From assembly GCA_014169315.1 (NCBI GenBank), contig AP022133.1:992001-1056000 (forward strand): a DNA stretch of 64,000 bases, read 5' to 3'. The translations under genes and the position numbers were made by a program. Origin of the DNA: Enterobacter cloacae. Its GTDB lineage: Bacteria > Pseudomonadota > Gammaproteobacteria > Enterobacterales > Enterobacteriaceae. The notes under the pieces are model-generated. The model worked only from the letters and a program-made list of their open reading frames with translations, made no database searches and was not told where the DNA came from. This document shows positions 9,889-18,682 of the stretch, piece after piece (position 1 is the stretch's first letter; each line of letters begins with the position of its first letter).

Positions 9889-11661
9889 GTGCGATTATTT
9901 GCCCAATTAAGCTGGTACTTTCGTCGGGAGTGGCAACGCTACCTCGGCGCAGTATGCCTGCTTATTATCATTGCCATTTTGCAGCTGATCCCGCCGAAAG
10001 TGGTGGGGTTTGTCGTGGATGGCGTCACGAAACAGCATTACACCACCGCACGGGTGTTGATGTGGGTTGGTACGCTGGTGCTGACCGCGGTAATTGTTTA
10101 CCTGCTGCGCTACGTCTGGCGTGTGCTTTTATTTGGCGCGTCCTATCAGCTGGCTGTAGAGCTGCGCGAAGATTTTTATCGCCAGCTGAGTCGTCAGCAT
10201 CCTGAGTTTTACCTGCGTCATCGCACCGGGGATCTCATTGCCCGCGCCACCAACGACGTGGATCGCGTGGTGTTTGCCGCCGGGGAAGGGGTGTTAACGC
10301 TGGTGGATTCTCTGGTGATGGGCTGCGCGGTGTTGATCGTGATGTCTACCCAGATCAGCTGGCAGCTGACCCTGCTGGCGTTACTGCCGATGCCATTGAT
10401 GGCGTTGGCGATCAACCGCTACGGTGAAAAGCTTCATGAACGTTTCAAGCTGGCGCAGGCGGCATTTTCATCGCTTAACGATCGTACTCAGGAGAGTATG
10501 ACCAGTATTCGCATGATCAAAGCGTTCGGTCTGGAGGACAGACAATCTGCGCTGTTTGCGGCCGATGCGGCGGATACGGGGGCGAAAAACATGCGTGTCG
10601 CGCGCATTGATGCGCGTTTTGACCCGACGATATATATCGCGATCGGTATGGCGAACCTGCTGGCCATTGGCGGTGGGAGCTGGATGGTGGTACAGGGGTC
10701 GATGACCCTCGGCCAGTTGACCAGTTTTGCGATGTATCTGGGGCTGATGATATGGCCGATGCTGGCGCTGGCCTGGATGTTCAACATTGTTGAGCGCGGC
10801 AGTGCTGCCTACAGCCGCATTCGCGCCATGCTGGCCGAAGCGCCAGTCGTCAATGATGGTAGCGAACCGGTGCCGGAAGGGCGTGGCGTGATGAAAGCGG
10901 ATATTCGTGAATTTACCTACCCACACACGGAACATCCGGTGATCGAAAATGTGAATTTCACGCTATCCCCCGGCCAGATGCTGGGTATCTGTGGCCCGAC
11001 GGGTTCCGGGAAAAGCACCGTTCTGTCGCTGCTCCAGCGTCACTTTGATGTGACACAGGGCGACATTCGTTTCCACGATCGCCCTCTGACGCAGCTGCTG
11101 CTGGACGACTGGCGCAGACGTCTGGCGGTAGTCAGCCAGACGCCGTTCCTGTTTTCTGACACTGTGGCGAACAATATTGCGCTCGGTCACCCCACAGCGA
11201 CACAGGAAGAAATTGAACATGTGGCGCGTTTAGCCAGCGTGCACGACGATATTTTACGCCTGCCACAGGGCTATGAAACGGAAGTTGGTGAGCGCGGTGT
11301 CATGCTTTCCGGCGGGCAAAAGCAGCGTATTTCGATTGCGCGTGCGCTGTTGCTGAATGCCGAAATCCTGATCCTGGACGATGCGCTTTCCGCCGTCGAT
11401 GGCCGTACTGAGCACCAGATCCTGCATAACCTTCGCCAGTGGGGAGAAGGACGCACGGTGATCATCAGCGCGCACCGTTTGTCGGCGCTGACGGAAGCCA
11501 GCGAGATTCTGGTGTTGCAGCACGGGCATATTGCCCAGCGCGGACAGCATGACCAGCTGGCCGGGCAGCCTGGCTGGTATCGTGATATGTATCGTTACCA
11601 GCAGCTTGAAGCGGCGCTGGACGATGCTCCTGAACAGGATGAGGAGGCCGCAAATGCGTAA
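9889..11661 (+). CDS. mdlA: MdlA, multidrug-resistance-like ABC exporter half-transporter
   Basis: A 590-residue ABC half-transporter: an N-terminal six-helix membrane domain (about residues 1-300) and a C-terminal ATPase with Walker [10 protein letters not shown] (about 368), signature LSGGQKQR (about 473) and Walker [10 protein letters not shown] (about 493). It is expected to form a heterodimer with MdlB; the substrate is unknown. The start is GTG, giving the E. coli length. Its 3' end overlaps mdlB by 8 bases, indicating translational coupling. Walker B is followed by Asp rather than Glu (LDDALS), so this half may have a degenerate catalytic site, as in several heterodimeric exporters. 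Confidence 0.95.
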   Translation: MRLFAQLSWYFRREWQRYLGAVCLLIIIAILQLIPPKVVGFVVDGVTKQHYTTARVLMWVGTLVLTAVIVYLLRYVWRVLLFGASYQLAVELREDFYRQLSRQHPEFYLRHRTGDLIARATNDVDRVVFAAGEGVLTLVDSLVMGCAVLIVMSTQISWQLTLLALLPMPLMALAINRYGEKLHERFKLAQAAFSSLNDRTQESMTSIRMIKAFGLEDRQSALFAADAADTGAKNMRVARIDARFDPTIYIAIGMANLLAIGGGSWMVVQGSMTLGQLTSFAMYLGLMIWPMLALAWMFNIVERGSAAYSRIRAMLAEAPVVNDGSEPVPEGRGVMKADIREFTYPHTEHPVIENVNFTLSPGQMLGICGPTGSGKSTVLSLLQRHFDVTQGDIRFHDRPLTQLLLDDWRRRLAVVSQTPFLFSDTVANNIALGHPTATQEEIEHVARLASVHDDILRLPQGYETEVGERGVMLSGGQKQRISIARALLLNAEILILDDALSAVDGRTEHQILHNLRQWGEGRTVIISAHRLSALTEASEILVLQHGHIAQRGQHDQLAGQPGWYRDMYRYQQLEAALDDAPEQDEEAANA

Positions 11662-13435
11662 GCCTGGAACGCAGTGGCCAACGCTCAAACGCCTGCTCGC
11701 CTATGGTTCGCCGTGGCGGAAACCACTGTCCCTTGCCGTGCTTTTGCTGTGGATTGCGGCCATTGCTGAGGTGAGTGGCCCTCTGCTCATCAGCTATTTC
11801 ATCGACAACATGGTGGCGAAAAGCTATCTGCCGCTGGGACTGGTGGCAGGCTTAGGTGTGGCCTACGTTGGGTTACAGCTGACGGCGGCCGGGCTGCACT
11901 ATGCGCAATCGCTGCTCTTTAACCGGGCAGCCGTTGGCGTGGTACAGCAGCTGCGTACAGATGTTATGGATGCGGCACTGCGCCAGCCGTTGAGCGAGTT
12001 TGATATCCAGCCGGTTGGGCAGGTTATTTCACGCGTTACCAACGATACCGAGGTGATCCGCGATCTGTACGTCACCGTCGTGGCGACCGTGCTGCGCAGT
12101 GCTGCGCTGATTGGTGCCATGCTGGTGGCCATGTTCAGCCTCGACTGGCGCATGGCACTGGTGGCGATCACCATCTTCCCGGCAGTGTTAATCGTGATGG
12201 TCATCTATCAACGCTACAGCACGCCAATTGTGCGTCGCGTGCGAGCCTATCTGGCCGATATTAATGATGGCTTCAACGAAGTGATCAACGGGATGAGCGT
12301 CATTCAGCAGTTCCGCCAGCAGGCGCGCTTTGGTGAGCGAATGGGTGAAGCCAGCCGTTCGCACTATATGGCGCGTATGCAGACGCTGCGACTGGACGGT
12401 TTCTTGCTGCGCCCACTGTTAAGCCTCTTCTCGGCGCTGGTGCTCTGCGGCCTGTTGATGCTCTTTGGGCTGAGTTCAAACGGTACGATTGAAGTGGGTG
12501 TTCTGTACGCGTTTATTAGCTACCTCGGACGCCTTAACGAGCCGCTTATAGAGCTCACTACCCAGCAATCCATGCTGCAACAGGCCGTGGTGGCAGGGGA
12601 GCGCGTCTTCGAGCTGATGGACAGGCCGCGTCAGACCTATGGCAATGATGAACACCCCCTGAAAAGCGGGGCGATTGCTTTTGATAATGTTTCGTTTGCC
12701 TACCGTGACGACCGGCTGGTGTTGCAGGGCATTAGCCTTGATGTGCCGTCGCGTGGTTTTGTGGCGCTGGTGGGGCATACCGGCAGCGGCAAGAGCACCC
12801 TGGCGAGTTTGCTGATGGGGTATTACCCCTTAACGCAGGGCGAAATTCGTCTGGACGGGCGTCCGCTCGTGTCGCTCAGCCACAACGTGTTACGTAAAGG
12901 CGTTGCGATGGTGCAGCAAGATCCGGTCGTGATGGCGGATACGTTCTACGCTAACGTGACGCTGGGGCGGCCATATACCCATGAGCAGGTCTGGGAGGTG
13001 CTGGAAAAAGTACAGCTGGCTGACCTGGCACGCGAATTTAGCGACGGGATCAACACCCGGCTGGGTGAGCAGGGGAATAATCTCTCCGTCGGGCAAAAGC
13101 AGCTTCTGGCGCTGGCGCGTGTACTGATTGAAACGCCGCAGGTGCTGATTCTGGATGAAGCGACGGCCAGTATCGACTCCGGTACCGAACAGGCTATCCA
13201 GCAGGCGCTGGCCGCCGTGCGTGACCATACGACGTTGGTGGTCATCGCACATCGCCTGTCAACCATTGTTGAAGCCGATACCATTCTGGTGCTGCATCGC
13301 GGGCAGGCCGTCGAACGCGGTACGCATCGGGAGCTGTTAGAGGCAAAAGGGCGCTACTGGCAGATGTACCAGCTGCAACTGGCCGGAGAAGAGCTGGCCG
13401 CCAGCGCGCGCGAAGAAGAGTCGCTTAGCGCCTGA
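11654..13435 (+). CDS. mdlB: MdlB, multidrug-resistance-like ABC exporter half-transporter
   Basis: A 593-residue partner of MdlA with the same layout: membrane domain in the first 310 residues, Walker [10 protein letters not shown] (about 373), signature LSVGQKQ (about 476; VG where canonical is GG) and Walker [11 protein letters not shown] (about 497) with the catalytic glutamate present. So the pair looks like an asymmetric exporter with one consensus and one altered ATP site. The start ATG at 11654 lies inside the end of mdlA, preceded by GAGGAGG at good spacing; the longer upstream frame is not used. Length equals E. coli MdlB. Confidence 0.95.
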   Translation: MRKPGTQWPTLKRLLAYGSPWRKPLSLAVLLLWIAAIAEVSGPLLISYFIDNMVAKSYLPLGLVAGLGVAYVGLQLTAAGLHYAQSLLFNRAAVGVVQQLRTDVMDAALRQPLSEFDIQPVGQVISRVTNDTEVIRDLYVTVVATVLRSAALIGAMLVAMFSLDWRMALVAITIFPAVLIVMVIYQRYSTPIVRRVRAYLADINDGFNEVINGMSVIQQFRQQARFGERMGEASRSHYMARMQTLRLDGFLLRPLLSLFSALVLCGLLMLFGLSSNGTIEVGVLYAFISYLGRLNEPLIELTTQQSMLQQAVVAGERVFELMDRPRQTYGNDEHPLKSGAIAFDNVSFAYRDDRLVLQGISLDVPSRGFVALVGHTGSGKSTLASLLMGYYPLTQGEIRLDGRPLVSLSHNVLRKGVAMVQQDPVVMADTFYANVTLGRPYTHEQVWEVLEKVQLADLAREFSDGINTRLGEQGNNLSVGQKQLLALARVLIETPQVLILDEATASIDSGTEQAIQQALAAVRDHTTLVVIAHRLSTIVEADTILVLHRGQAVERGTHRELLEAKGRYWQMYQLQLAGEELAASAREEESLSA

Positions 13436-13490
13436 TGCACCAAAATCAGGCAACGCGCTAACAGTCATTACTGTTGGTGCAAAACGGAAA

Positions 13491-13522
13491 CGCACCATGC
13501 ACTGTCATGGTGCGTTTTTTTT
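13491..13522 (+). terminator. mdlAB terminator
   Basis: Perfect 9-bp stem CGCACCATG / CATGGTGCG with a six-base loop, then eight T. The same bases contain an NtrC-like site (next entry). Confidence 0.85.
13498..13514. promoter_or_regulatory. Candidate NtrC (GlnG) enhancer site for glnK
   Basis: TGCACTGTCATGGTGCG matches the NtrC consensus TGCACY-N5-TGGTGCA except the last base. It lies about 100 bases upstream of the predicted sigma-54 transcription start, the usual distance for an upstream activator site. A weaker match, TGCACCAAAATCAGGCA, starts at 13436 right after the mdlB stop. Confidence 0.7.
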
Positions 13523-13587
13523 CCTCTGTAAGTCGGGCAATGCCTTTCCGCACGCATTACACCGCTTTTCTCCTCTGTTTTTAATTC

Positions 13588-13603
13588 TGGCACACCGCTT
13601 GCA
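13588..13603 (+). promoter_or_regulatory. Sigma-54 promoter of glnK-amtB
   Basis: TGGCAC-ACCGC-TTGCA matches the -24/-12 consensus with the required GG and GC 10 bases apart. Transcription should start near 13614, giving a leader of about 44 bases before glnK. Confidence 0.92.
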
Positions 13604-13657
13604 ATATCTCATACGTGTTAGCTGCGGCCATTACCGAATTCTGACTGGAGGGGATTT

Positions 13658-13996
13658 ATGAAGCTGGTTACGGTTGTAATCAAACCATTCAAACTCGAAG
13701 ACGTGCGTGAAGCGTTGTCTTCTATGGGTATTCAGGGACTGACTGTCACCGAAGTGAAAGGCTTTGGTCGTCAGAAAGGTCATGCCGAGCTTTATCGCGG
13801 GGCGGAATACAGCGTTAACTTCCTGCCAAAAGTAAAAATTGATGTCGCAATTGCCGATGACCAGCTTGATGAAGTCATTGATGTCATTAGCAAAGCGGCC
13901 TACACCGGCAAAATTGGCGACGGCAAAATTTTCGTTGCCGAATTGCAGCGCGTCATTCGCATTCGCACCGGCGAATCCGACGAAGCGGCATTGTAA
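13658..13996 (+). CDS. glnK: GlnK, PII-type nitrogen regulatory protein
   Basis: A 112-residue PII protein, a trimer that senses ATP/ADP and 2-oxoglutarate, is uridylylated at Tyr51 (in the T-loop GAEYSVNF, seen here at residue 51), and plugs the AmtB channel when nitrogen is sufficient. Start ATG follows a strong GGAGGGGA ribosome site. First gene of the nitrogen-limitation operon glnK-amtB, behind a sigma-54 promoter and an NtrC-like site. Gap to amtB is 35 bases. Confidence 0.98.
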   Translation: MKLVTVVIKPFKLEDVREALSSMGIQGLTVTEVKGFGRQKGHAELYRGAEYSVNFLPKVKIDVAIADDQLDEVIDVISKAAYTGKIGDGKIFVAELQRVIRIRTGESDEAAL

Positions 13997-14031
13997 GTAA
14001 CTCCTGGCACACAGTGATAGGGATCGAGAAA

Positions 14032-15321
14032 ATGAAGATAGCAACAATCAAAACGGCTCTGGGTTCTCTGGCACTGCTGCCGGGCCTGGCAATGGCTGCA
14101 GCCCCTGCGGTGGTAGACAAAGCCGATAACGCTTTTATGATGATCAGTACCGCGCTGGTGCTGTTCATGTCTATTCCTGGTATTGCGCTGTTCTACGGCG
14201 GTCTGATCCGCGGTAAAAACGTGCTCTCCATGCTGACGCAGGTTGCCGTAACGTTCGCGCTGGTGTGCGTACTGTGGGTTGTCTACGGTTACTCGCTGGC
14301 ATTCGGGGAAGGCAACGCCTTCTTCGGCAACTTCAACTGGGCGATGCTGAAAAATATTGAACTGACCGCCCTGATGGGCAGCTTCTATCAGTATATCCAC
14401 GTCGCTTTCCAGGGCTCATTTGCCTGTATCACTGTGGGTCTGATTGTGGGGGCGCTGGCTGAGCGTATCCGTTTCTCTGCGGTGCTGATCTTCGTGGTCG
14501 TCTGGCTGACGCTCTCCTACGTGCCAATTGCCCATATGGTCTGGGGCGGTGGTCTGCTGGCGACGCATGGCGCGCTGGACTTTGCGGGCGGTACTGTTGT
14601 ACACATCAACGCCGCGGTGGCGGGTCTGGTGGGGGCGTACCTGATTGGTAAACGTGTGGGCTTTGGTAAAGAAGCGTTCAAGCCGCATAACCTGCCAATG
14701 GTGTTTACCGGTACCGCAATTCTCTATTTTGGCTGGTTCGGCTTCAACGCAGGTTCTGCAAGTGCAGCTAACGAAATCGCCGCGCTGGCCTTTGTGAACA
14801 CCGTTGTGGCAACGGCGGGTGCCATCCTCTCCTGGGTATTTGGTGAGTGGGCTATTCGCGGTAAACCCTCCCTGCTGGGAGCATGTTCTGGTGCGATTGC
14901 CGGTCTGGTTGGTATCACCCCTGCGTGTGGTTATGTCGGTGTCGGCGGGGGGCTGCTCATCGGTCTGGCGGCGGGGCTGGCAGGTCTGTGGGGTGTTACC
15001 GCACTGAAACGCGTTCTGCGCGTTGATGACCCTTGCGATGTGTTCGGCGTACACGGTGTTTGCGGCATCATTGGTTGTATCATGACCGGTATCTTCGCCG
15101 CAAAATCACTGGGTGGTGTTGGTTACGCAGAAGGCGTCACAATGGTTCATCAGTTGCTGGTGCAGCTGGAAAGTATCGCCATCACCGTTGTGTGGTCTGC
15201 CGTTGTGGCCTTCATCGGCTATAAACTGGCGGATATGACTGTGGGTCTGCGTGTACCGGAAGAGCAGGAACGCGAAGGTCTGGACGTGAACAGCCACGGC
15301 GAGAATGCGTACAACGCCTGA
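14032..15321 (+). CDS. amtB: AmtB ammonium channel
   Basis: A 429-residue inner-membrane ammonium channel with a cleaved signal peptide (about residues 1-22, KTALGSLALLPGLAMAA) and eleven membrane helices. The twin pore histidines are visible in YVPIAHMVWGGG and in DVFGVHGVCGIIG. The start was placed at the ATG of MKIATIKT, six codons downstream of an open GTG, because it begins the signal peptide and gives the E. coli length. It forms an operon with glnK, whose product blocks the channel. Confidence 0.97.
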   Translation: MKIATIKTALGSLALLPGLAMAAAPAVVDKADNAFMMISTALVLFMSIPGIALFYGGLIRGKNVLSMLTQVAVTFALVCVLWVVYGYSLAFGEGNAFFGNFNWAMLKNIELTALMGSFYQYIHVAFQGSFACITVGLIVGALAERIRFSAVLIFVVVWLTLSYVPIAHMVWGGGLLATHGALDFAGGTVVHINAAVAGLVGAYLIGKRVGFGKEAFKPHNLPMVFTGTAILYFGWFGFNAGSASAANEIAALAFVNTVVATAGAILSWVFGEWAIRGKPSLLGACSGAIAGLVGITPACGYVGVGGGLLIGLAAGLAGLWGVTALKRVLRVDDPCDVFGVHGVCGIIGCIMTGIFAAKSLGGVGYAEGVTMVHQLLVQLESIAITVVWSAVVAFIGYKLADMTVGLRVPEEQEREGLDVNSHGENAYNA

Positions 15322-15329
15322 TAAATTGC

Positions 15330-15356
15330 AAAAAGGCAACCTCGGTTGCCTTTTTT
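15330..15356 (+). terminator. glnK-amtB terminator
   Basis: Stem AAAAAGGCAAC, loop CTCG, stem GTTGCC, then six T, 9 bases after amtB. It forms the first half of a terminator-plus-palindrome cassette also seen five times after gsk. Confidence 0.85.
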
Positions 15357-15363
15357 AGTGTTT

Positions 15364-15412
15364 ATTCCCTCTCCCCGTGGGAGAGGGCCAGGGTGAGGAC
15401 ATCAGGCCGCAC
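15364..15412. repeat. REP-like palindromic element (CCCTCTCCC/GGGAGAGGG family)
   Basis: A palindrome CCCTCTCCCC / GTGGGAGAGGG followed by CCAGGGTGAGG and CAGGCCGCACAA. The same element occurs near 40340, 47190 and in five tandem copies at 50.5-50.9 kb, always between genes or at a gene end. Confidence 0.75.
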
Positions 15413-15416
15413 AAAA

Positions 15417-16277
15417 TCATCCCCGGTTTCGCATGACCCCTTCCTGCACCGTCGAGGCCACCAGAATGCCCGCTTTGGTGTAAAACTCTCCGCGAACAAA
15501 TCCGCGCGCGCTGGATGCCGAAGTGCTCTCCACACTGTAGAGCAGCCAGTCGTTTATATCGAACGGACGGTGGAACCACATGGAGTGGTCGATCGTTGCG
15601 ACCTGCATCCCTTTCTCCAGGAACCCAACGCCGTGCGGCTGTAGCGCAACCGGCAGGAAGTTGAAGTCGGAAGCATAGCCCAGCAGGTATTGATGGACGT
15701 GAAAATCATCCGGCACGATACCGTTGGCGCGGATCCACACCTGGCGTTTTGGCTCGGCGGTGTGGCCTCTCATCGGGTTATGGAATTCAACAGGGCGGAT
15801 CTCAAGCGGCTTGTCACAGATAAACTTCTCTTTCATCTGTGTCGGTAGCAGATGCGCCAGCGCGCGGGCAATATCCGTCTCTGATTTGAGCTCATCCGGA
15901 GAAGGGGCTGGAGGCATCACTTTTTGATGCTCATAACCCGGTTCCGGAGCCTGGAATGAAGCCGTCATGTAAAAGATAGGCTTGCCATTCTGAATGGCCG
16001 CCACGCGGCGTGCGCTGAAACTGTTACCGTCTCTCAGCACTTCAACGTCGTACACAATCGGTTTCGTGCTATCTCCAGGGCGTAAAAAGTAGCTGTGAAA
16101 TGAGTGCACCAGACGGTCTGCAGGGACGGTCTCCTTAGCTGCGTACAGCGCCTGTCCTACGACTTGCCCTCCGAAGACCTGGCGTAAGCCTAAATCTTCA
16201 CTCTGTCCGCGAAAGAGTCCTTCCTCAATTTTTTCCAGATTCAGTAATGTCAGCAGATTGTTTAGTGCCTGACTCAT
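15417..16277 (-). CDS. tesB: TesB acyl-CoA thioesterase II
   Basis: A 286-residue double-hotdog thioesterase that hydrolyses medium- to long-chain acyl-CoA and 3-hydroxyacyl-CoA in the cytosol. Residues around the known catalytic triad are visible: ASDFNFLP (Asp204), [10 protein letters not shown] (Thr228 region) and STVQEGVM (Gln278). Length equals E. coli TesB. The start is the ATG of MSQALNN; the frame extends four codons further but without E. coli counterpart. It is convergent with amtB and divergent from ybaY. Confidence 0.97.
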   Translation of the reverse strand: MSQALNNLLTLLNLEKIEEGLFRGQSEDLGLRQVFGGQVVGQALYAAKETVPADRLVHSFHSYFLRPGDSTKPIVYDVEVLRDGNSFSARRVAAIQNGKPIFYMTASFQAPEPGYEHQKVMPPAPSPDELKSETDIARALAHLLPTQMKEKFICDKPLEIRPVEFHNPMRGHTAEPKRQVWIRANGIVPDDFHVHQYLLGYASDFNFLPVALQPHGVGFLEKGMQVATIDHSMWFHRPFDINDWLLYSVESTSASSARGFVRGEFYTKAGILVASTVQEGVMRNRG

Positions 16278-16481
16278 AGTCGTCCTCAATAAACGCCGTA
16301 GCGAAAGATACGCAGAGTATAACGCAGAAATGAAAGTGGTCAGATGGGTGGAATAATCTGAATAATGGGTCGAAATCAGGCATTAATAAGTGATTTGTGC
16401 CACACTTGTTTACGTTATGTGAATGCTAACGACATCGGGTGGGATCGATCCCGCTGGTGCATTGATGATAAGGAGACTTCA

Positions 16482-16973
16482 ATGAAACTCGTACCCATGC
16501 TAAGTGGTATAGCTATTGCGGTGGCATTGTCTGCCTGCGCAGGTAAGAGCGCCCAGGTACCAGCCGCAGATCCGTATGGGATTAATACACTTTCACAGCA
16601 GTCCATTCAGCAGCCAAATGTTTCTGGTACGATCTGGATCCGTCAGAAAGTCGCTTTGCCGCCAGATGCGGTATTAACGGTGACGTTGTCTGACGCTTCG
16701 CTGGCTGATGCGCCGTCGAAAGTGCTGTCGCAACGCGTCGTTCGTACAGAAGGCAAACAGGCTCCGTTTAGCTTTGTGCTACCGTATAACCCAGCAGACG
16801 TGCAGCCGAATGCGCGTATTCTTCTGAGTGCGGCGGTAACGATCAACGGTAAGTTGGTCTTTATCACCGATACAGTACAGGAAGCGATCAACAACGGCGG
16901 GACAAAAGTTGACCTCAATCTGACACCTGTGCAGCAAACGGAAGTTCCTGTTGCGCCGTCAGCTCAGCCTTAA
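16482..16973 (+). CDS. ybaY: YbaY family outer-membrane lipoprotein
   Basis: A 163-residue lipoprotein with a type II signal peptide ending in the lipobox LSAC (lipidated cysteine at about residue 19), followed by a single YbaY domain (GTIWIRQKVALPPDAVLTVTL ... VFITDTVQEA). The domain belongs to the type III secretion pilotin-like / META-like beta-barrel group; cellular function is not established. It is about 27 residues shorter than the E. coli protein, lacking most of the Pro/Thr-rich tail. The start is the ATG preceded by AAGGAGA, not the frame opening 39 codons upstream. Confidence 0.92.
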   Translation: MKLVPMLSGIAIAVALSACAGKSAQVPAADPYGINTLSQQSIQQPNVSGTIWIRQKVALPPDAVLTVTLSDASLADAPSKVLSQRVVRTEGKQAPFSFVLPYNPADVQPNARILLSAAVTINGKLVFITDTVQEAINNGGTKVDLNLTPVQQTEVPVAPSAQP

Positions 16974-16981
16974 TGGCTTTT

Positions 16982-17001
16982 GCCCTCTCCTTCGGGGGAG
17001 G
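16982..17001. repeat. Short hairpin downstream of ybaY
   Basis: GCCCTCTCC-TTCG-GGGGAGGG hairpin, resembling half of the CCCTCTCCC REP-like family and lying between convergent ybaY and atl. No T run follows on the plus strand, so termination is uncertain. Confidence 0.5.
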
Positions 17002-17004
17002 GTA

Positions 17005-17340
17005 TCAGTACACCCAGCGGTACTTCTGCAAATCTATCTGTCCTGATCCCGACACCTGCACCCCTTCCGAAAGTAATGCCTGGCGCTGGCGCTGCAAGTC
17101 TGGCCCGGTGAGCGAAATAGTTCCGTGGCGATTCACCACCCGATGCCAGGGCAATGTGCTTCCTTCCGGTAACCGTTTCAGTACGCCACCGACCTGACGT
17201 GCCGCGCGGGGAGAACCCGCAAGACGAGCAACGTCGCCATAGGTGGTGACATAACCTTCAGGAATAGAGGCAACAATCTGCCAGACCCGGACAGGAAAGG
17301 TGTCAGGTAACGGTTCAGGGAGTGGATCGTAAGAGTCCAT
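17005..17340 (-). CDS. atl: Atl, alkyltransferase-like DNA-base-damage recognition protein
   Basis: A 111-residue protein of the O6-alkylguanine-DNA alkyltransferase fold without the catalytic cysteine. The usual PCHRV active-site motif reads PWHRVV here (Trp65), and the DNA-flipping arginine lies in SPRAARQVGG (residues 43-52). Atl proteins bind O6-alkylguanine and hand it to nucleotide excision repair rather than repairing it directly. It equals E. coli YbaZ in the core but has a shorter N terminus. Convergent with ybaY. Confidence 0.93.
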   Translation of the reverse strand: MDSYDPLPEPLPDTFPVRVWQIVASIPEGYVTTYGDVARLAGSPRAARQVGGVLKRLPEGSTLPWHRVVNRHGTISLTGPDLQRQRQALLSEGVQVSGSGQIDLQKYRWVY

Positions 17341-17412
17341 ATTGCTTACCAGACGTAAAAAACACAGGATAAGTGACCCTGAAATGATTGTGAAGCGGCA
17401 CGGGTATCTTGC

Positions 17413-17820
17413 TCAGTCAGCCTGTTGAACGGTGAACTCCAGTGCGAGGCCGATCACTTTTGTGCCGCTGGCGGCAGGTTGATCGCGCATCGCGACCAGA
17501 CTTTCGAGAAATTTCAGCTTTCTCGCCGGGGTATTGATGATGAGTTTGGCCCGAAGATCGGGTAAGGCCTGTGAGCAGATGGGATAGATAACGCGCCCGG
17601 ATACAGCAACCGGTATTCTTCTCAGGTTGATGTGACGCACTACGCCAATGGTGGAATAAAGTACCGCGATCGGCGTGACGAAAAGCATGGGGCGTTCGCT
17701 AATGCTGACAAAATCCAGCATCAGGTCGGGGCGCAGAAAGTTCAGCCCTTTATGATGGAGAGTCACGCCGTCAATGGCTGGCATGGCGAGGGTCAATGTT
17801 TTGGGGAGCGTGTTAATCAT
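17413..17820 (-). CDS. Hypothetical protein, unrecognised family
   Basis: A 135-residue open frame read from the ATG of MINTLPKTLTL, which has AGGA about 10 bases upstream; an ATG 14 codons further upstream is possible. The protein is basic and mixed in character with no signal peptide, no clear membrane helix and no motif I recognise (features such as KGLNFLRPDLMLDFVSISERP and ALPDLRAKLIINTPARKLKF). It sits between atl and ffs, where E. coli K-12 has no such gene, and is transcribed away from ffs. The codon use looks like that of neighbours, so I believe it is a real gene, with moderate certainty. Confidence 0.6.
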   Translation of the reverse strand: MINTLPKTLTLAMPAIDGVTLHHKGLNFLRPDLMLDFVSISERPMLFVTPIAVLYSTIGVVRHINLRRIPVAVSGRVIYPICSQALPDLRAKLIINTPARKLKFLESLVAMRDQPAASGTKVIGLALEFTVQQAD

Positions 17821-17997
17821 GGGTGCATCCTGGAAAGAGATAAAGCGCCTGGTCAGCCACATTCAAAGAGTGTGGCATGAGTGAGCAAATTTACTGCGAA
17901 GGGGTTCGCAATCTGTGCATCTGTACTGACTGCAAAGGTGATGAGGGACCTATTTGCTCCGGTTTGCGCAATAAACCACCATCCGGATGCCAGCAGC

Positions 17998-18026
17998 TTG
18001 CAATTGGTGGGCTGCACAGGGATAAT
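17998..18026 (+). promoter_or_regulatory. ffs promoter
   Basis: TTGCAA (-35), exactly 17 bases, GATAAT (-10), then the GC-rich discriminator GCGCC typical of stringently controlled stable-RNA promoters. Predicted start near 18033 gives a leader of about 26 bases that would be removed by RNase P, as known for 4.5S RNA. Confidence 0.8.
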
Positions 18027-18058
18027 GCGCCAGCGCGTTGGTTAACAACGCTCTCAAT

Positions 18059-18172
18059 GGGGGCTCTGTTGGTTCTCCCGCAACGCTACTCTGTTCACCA
18101 GGTCAGGTCCGGAAGGAAGCAGCCAGGGCAGACGACGTGTGTGCCGGGATGTAGCTGGCAGGGCCCCCACCC
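18059..18172 (+). ncRNA. ffs: 4.5S RNA, signal recognition particle RNA
   Basis: A 114-base sequence almost identical to E. coli 4.5S RNA. The 5' end GGGGGCTCTG pairs with the 3' end CAGGGCCCCC, and the Ffh-binding hairpin is intact, with the conserved GGAA tetraloop region in CAGGTCAGGTCCGGAAGGA and its AGCAGCC partner strand. It forms the SRP with Ffh and targets membrane proteins to the Sec machinery. Ends were set from the terminal helix. Confidence 0.98.
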
Positions 18173-18430
18173 ATTTCTGCTCTCTGTAGACTCTCCTGCG
18201 TTCTCTCCCCCCAACTTCAGCTCGTTACCCACAGAAACTAAAGGTATTTAATATCTTATATAATATATATTTCATCTTGCTGAAATATTACTGTCATAAA
18301 CCTGTAATAATAGACTGCCATTTTATTATTGGGTGTCTTTTTTCTGTCATAAGCAAAAAATATATATCTGGATTACAATGTTAACTTCGTGTATTAAATA
18401 AAGGACTTATTCCGAAGGGAAGTGACAATC
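18173..18430. other. AT-rich gap between ffs and the mini-operon
   Basis: About 260 bases. The first 60 are pyrimidine-rich; from about 18238 the sequence turns strongly AT-rich (runs such as ATATATATTT and AAAAAATATATAT). No gene is visible. It probably holds the promoter of the following two small genes; the AT richness contrasts with the flanks and is compatible with H-NS silencing or transfer (inference). Confidence 0.5.
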
Positions 18431-18682
18431 ATGGTTACTGCGGTATTAAACGTTAAGATTGATGGTGCGCTAAAAGAAAGACTTCGCCATTATGCGGAAG
18501 TGAATAACGAAAATTTAAGCGTAACAACGGAGAAACTGCTGCTGCTGGCGTTTGAAGCAGTGGAAGAGGCGGGAGTATCGGAAGAGGATATTGATAATCA
18601 GCATACGGAAGAAGAGAGTGTAACTCCATTTACTCCTAAAGAAATCAAAGCACTACGCAAACTTCTGAAGAAGAGAAAATGA
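18431..18682 (+). CDS. Small protein, possible ribbon-helix-helix type
   Basis: An 83-residue acidic protein. Its N terminus (TAVLNVKIDGALKERLRHYA) has the beta-strand then helix pattern of ribbon-helix-helix/antitoxin-type DNA-binding proteins (LNVKID with LKERLRHYAEVNN), followed by a helix and a charged tail ending LRKLLKKRK. I do not recognise the exact family. The ATG is preferred over the GTG three codons upstream because AAGGGA lies about 11 bases before it. It overlaps the next gene by 4 bases (ATGA), so the two are translated together. Confidence 0.65.
   Translation: MVTAVLNVKIDGALKERLRHYAEVNNENLSVTTEKLLLLAFEAVEEAGVSEEDIDNQHTEEESVTPFTPKEIKALRKLLKKRK

Noticed and set aside
17877..18251. 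A 124-codon plus-strand frame running through ffs
   Set aside because: It crosses the promoter and the entire 4.5S RNA gene; there is no ribosome site and the structure of the RNA explains the sequence.
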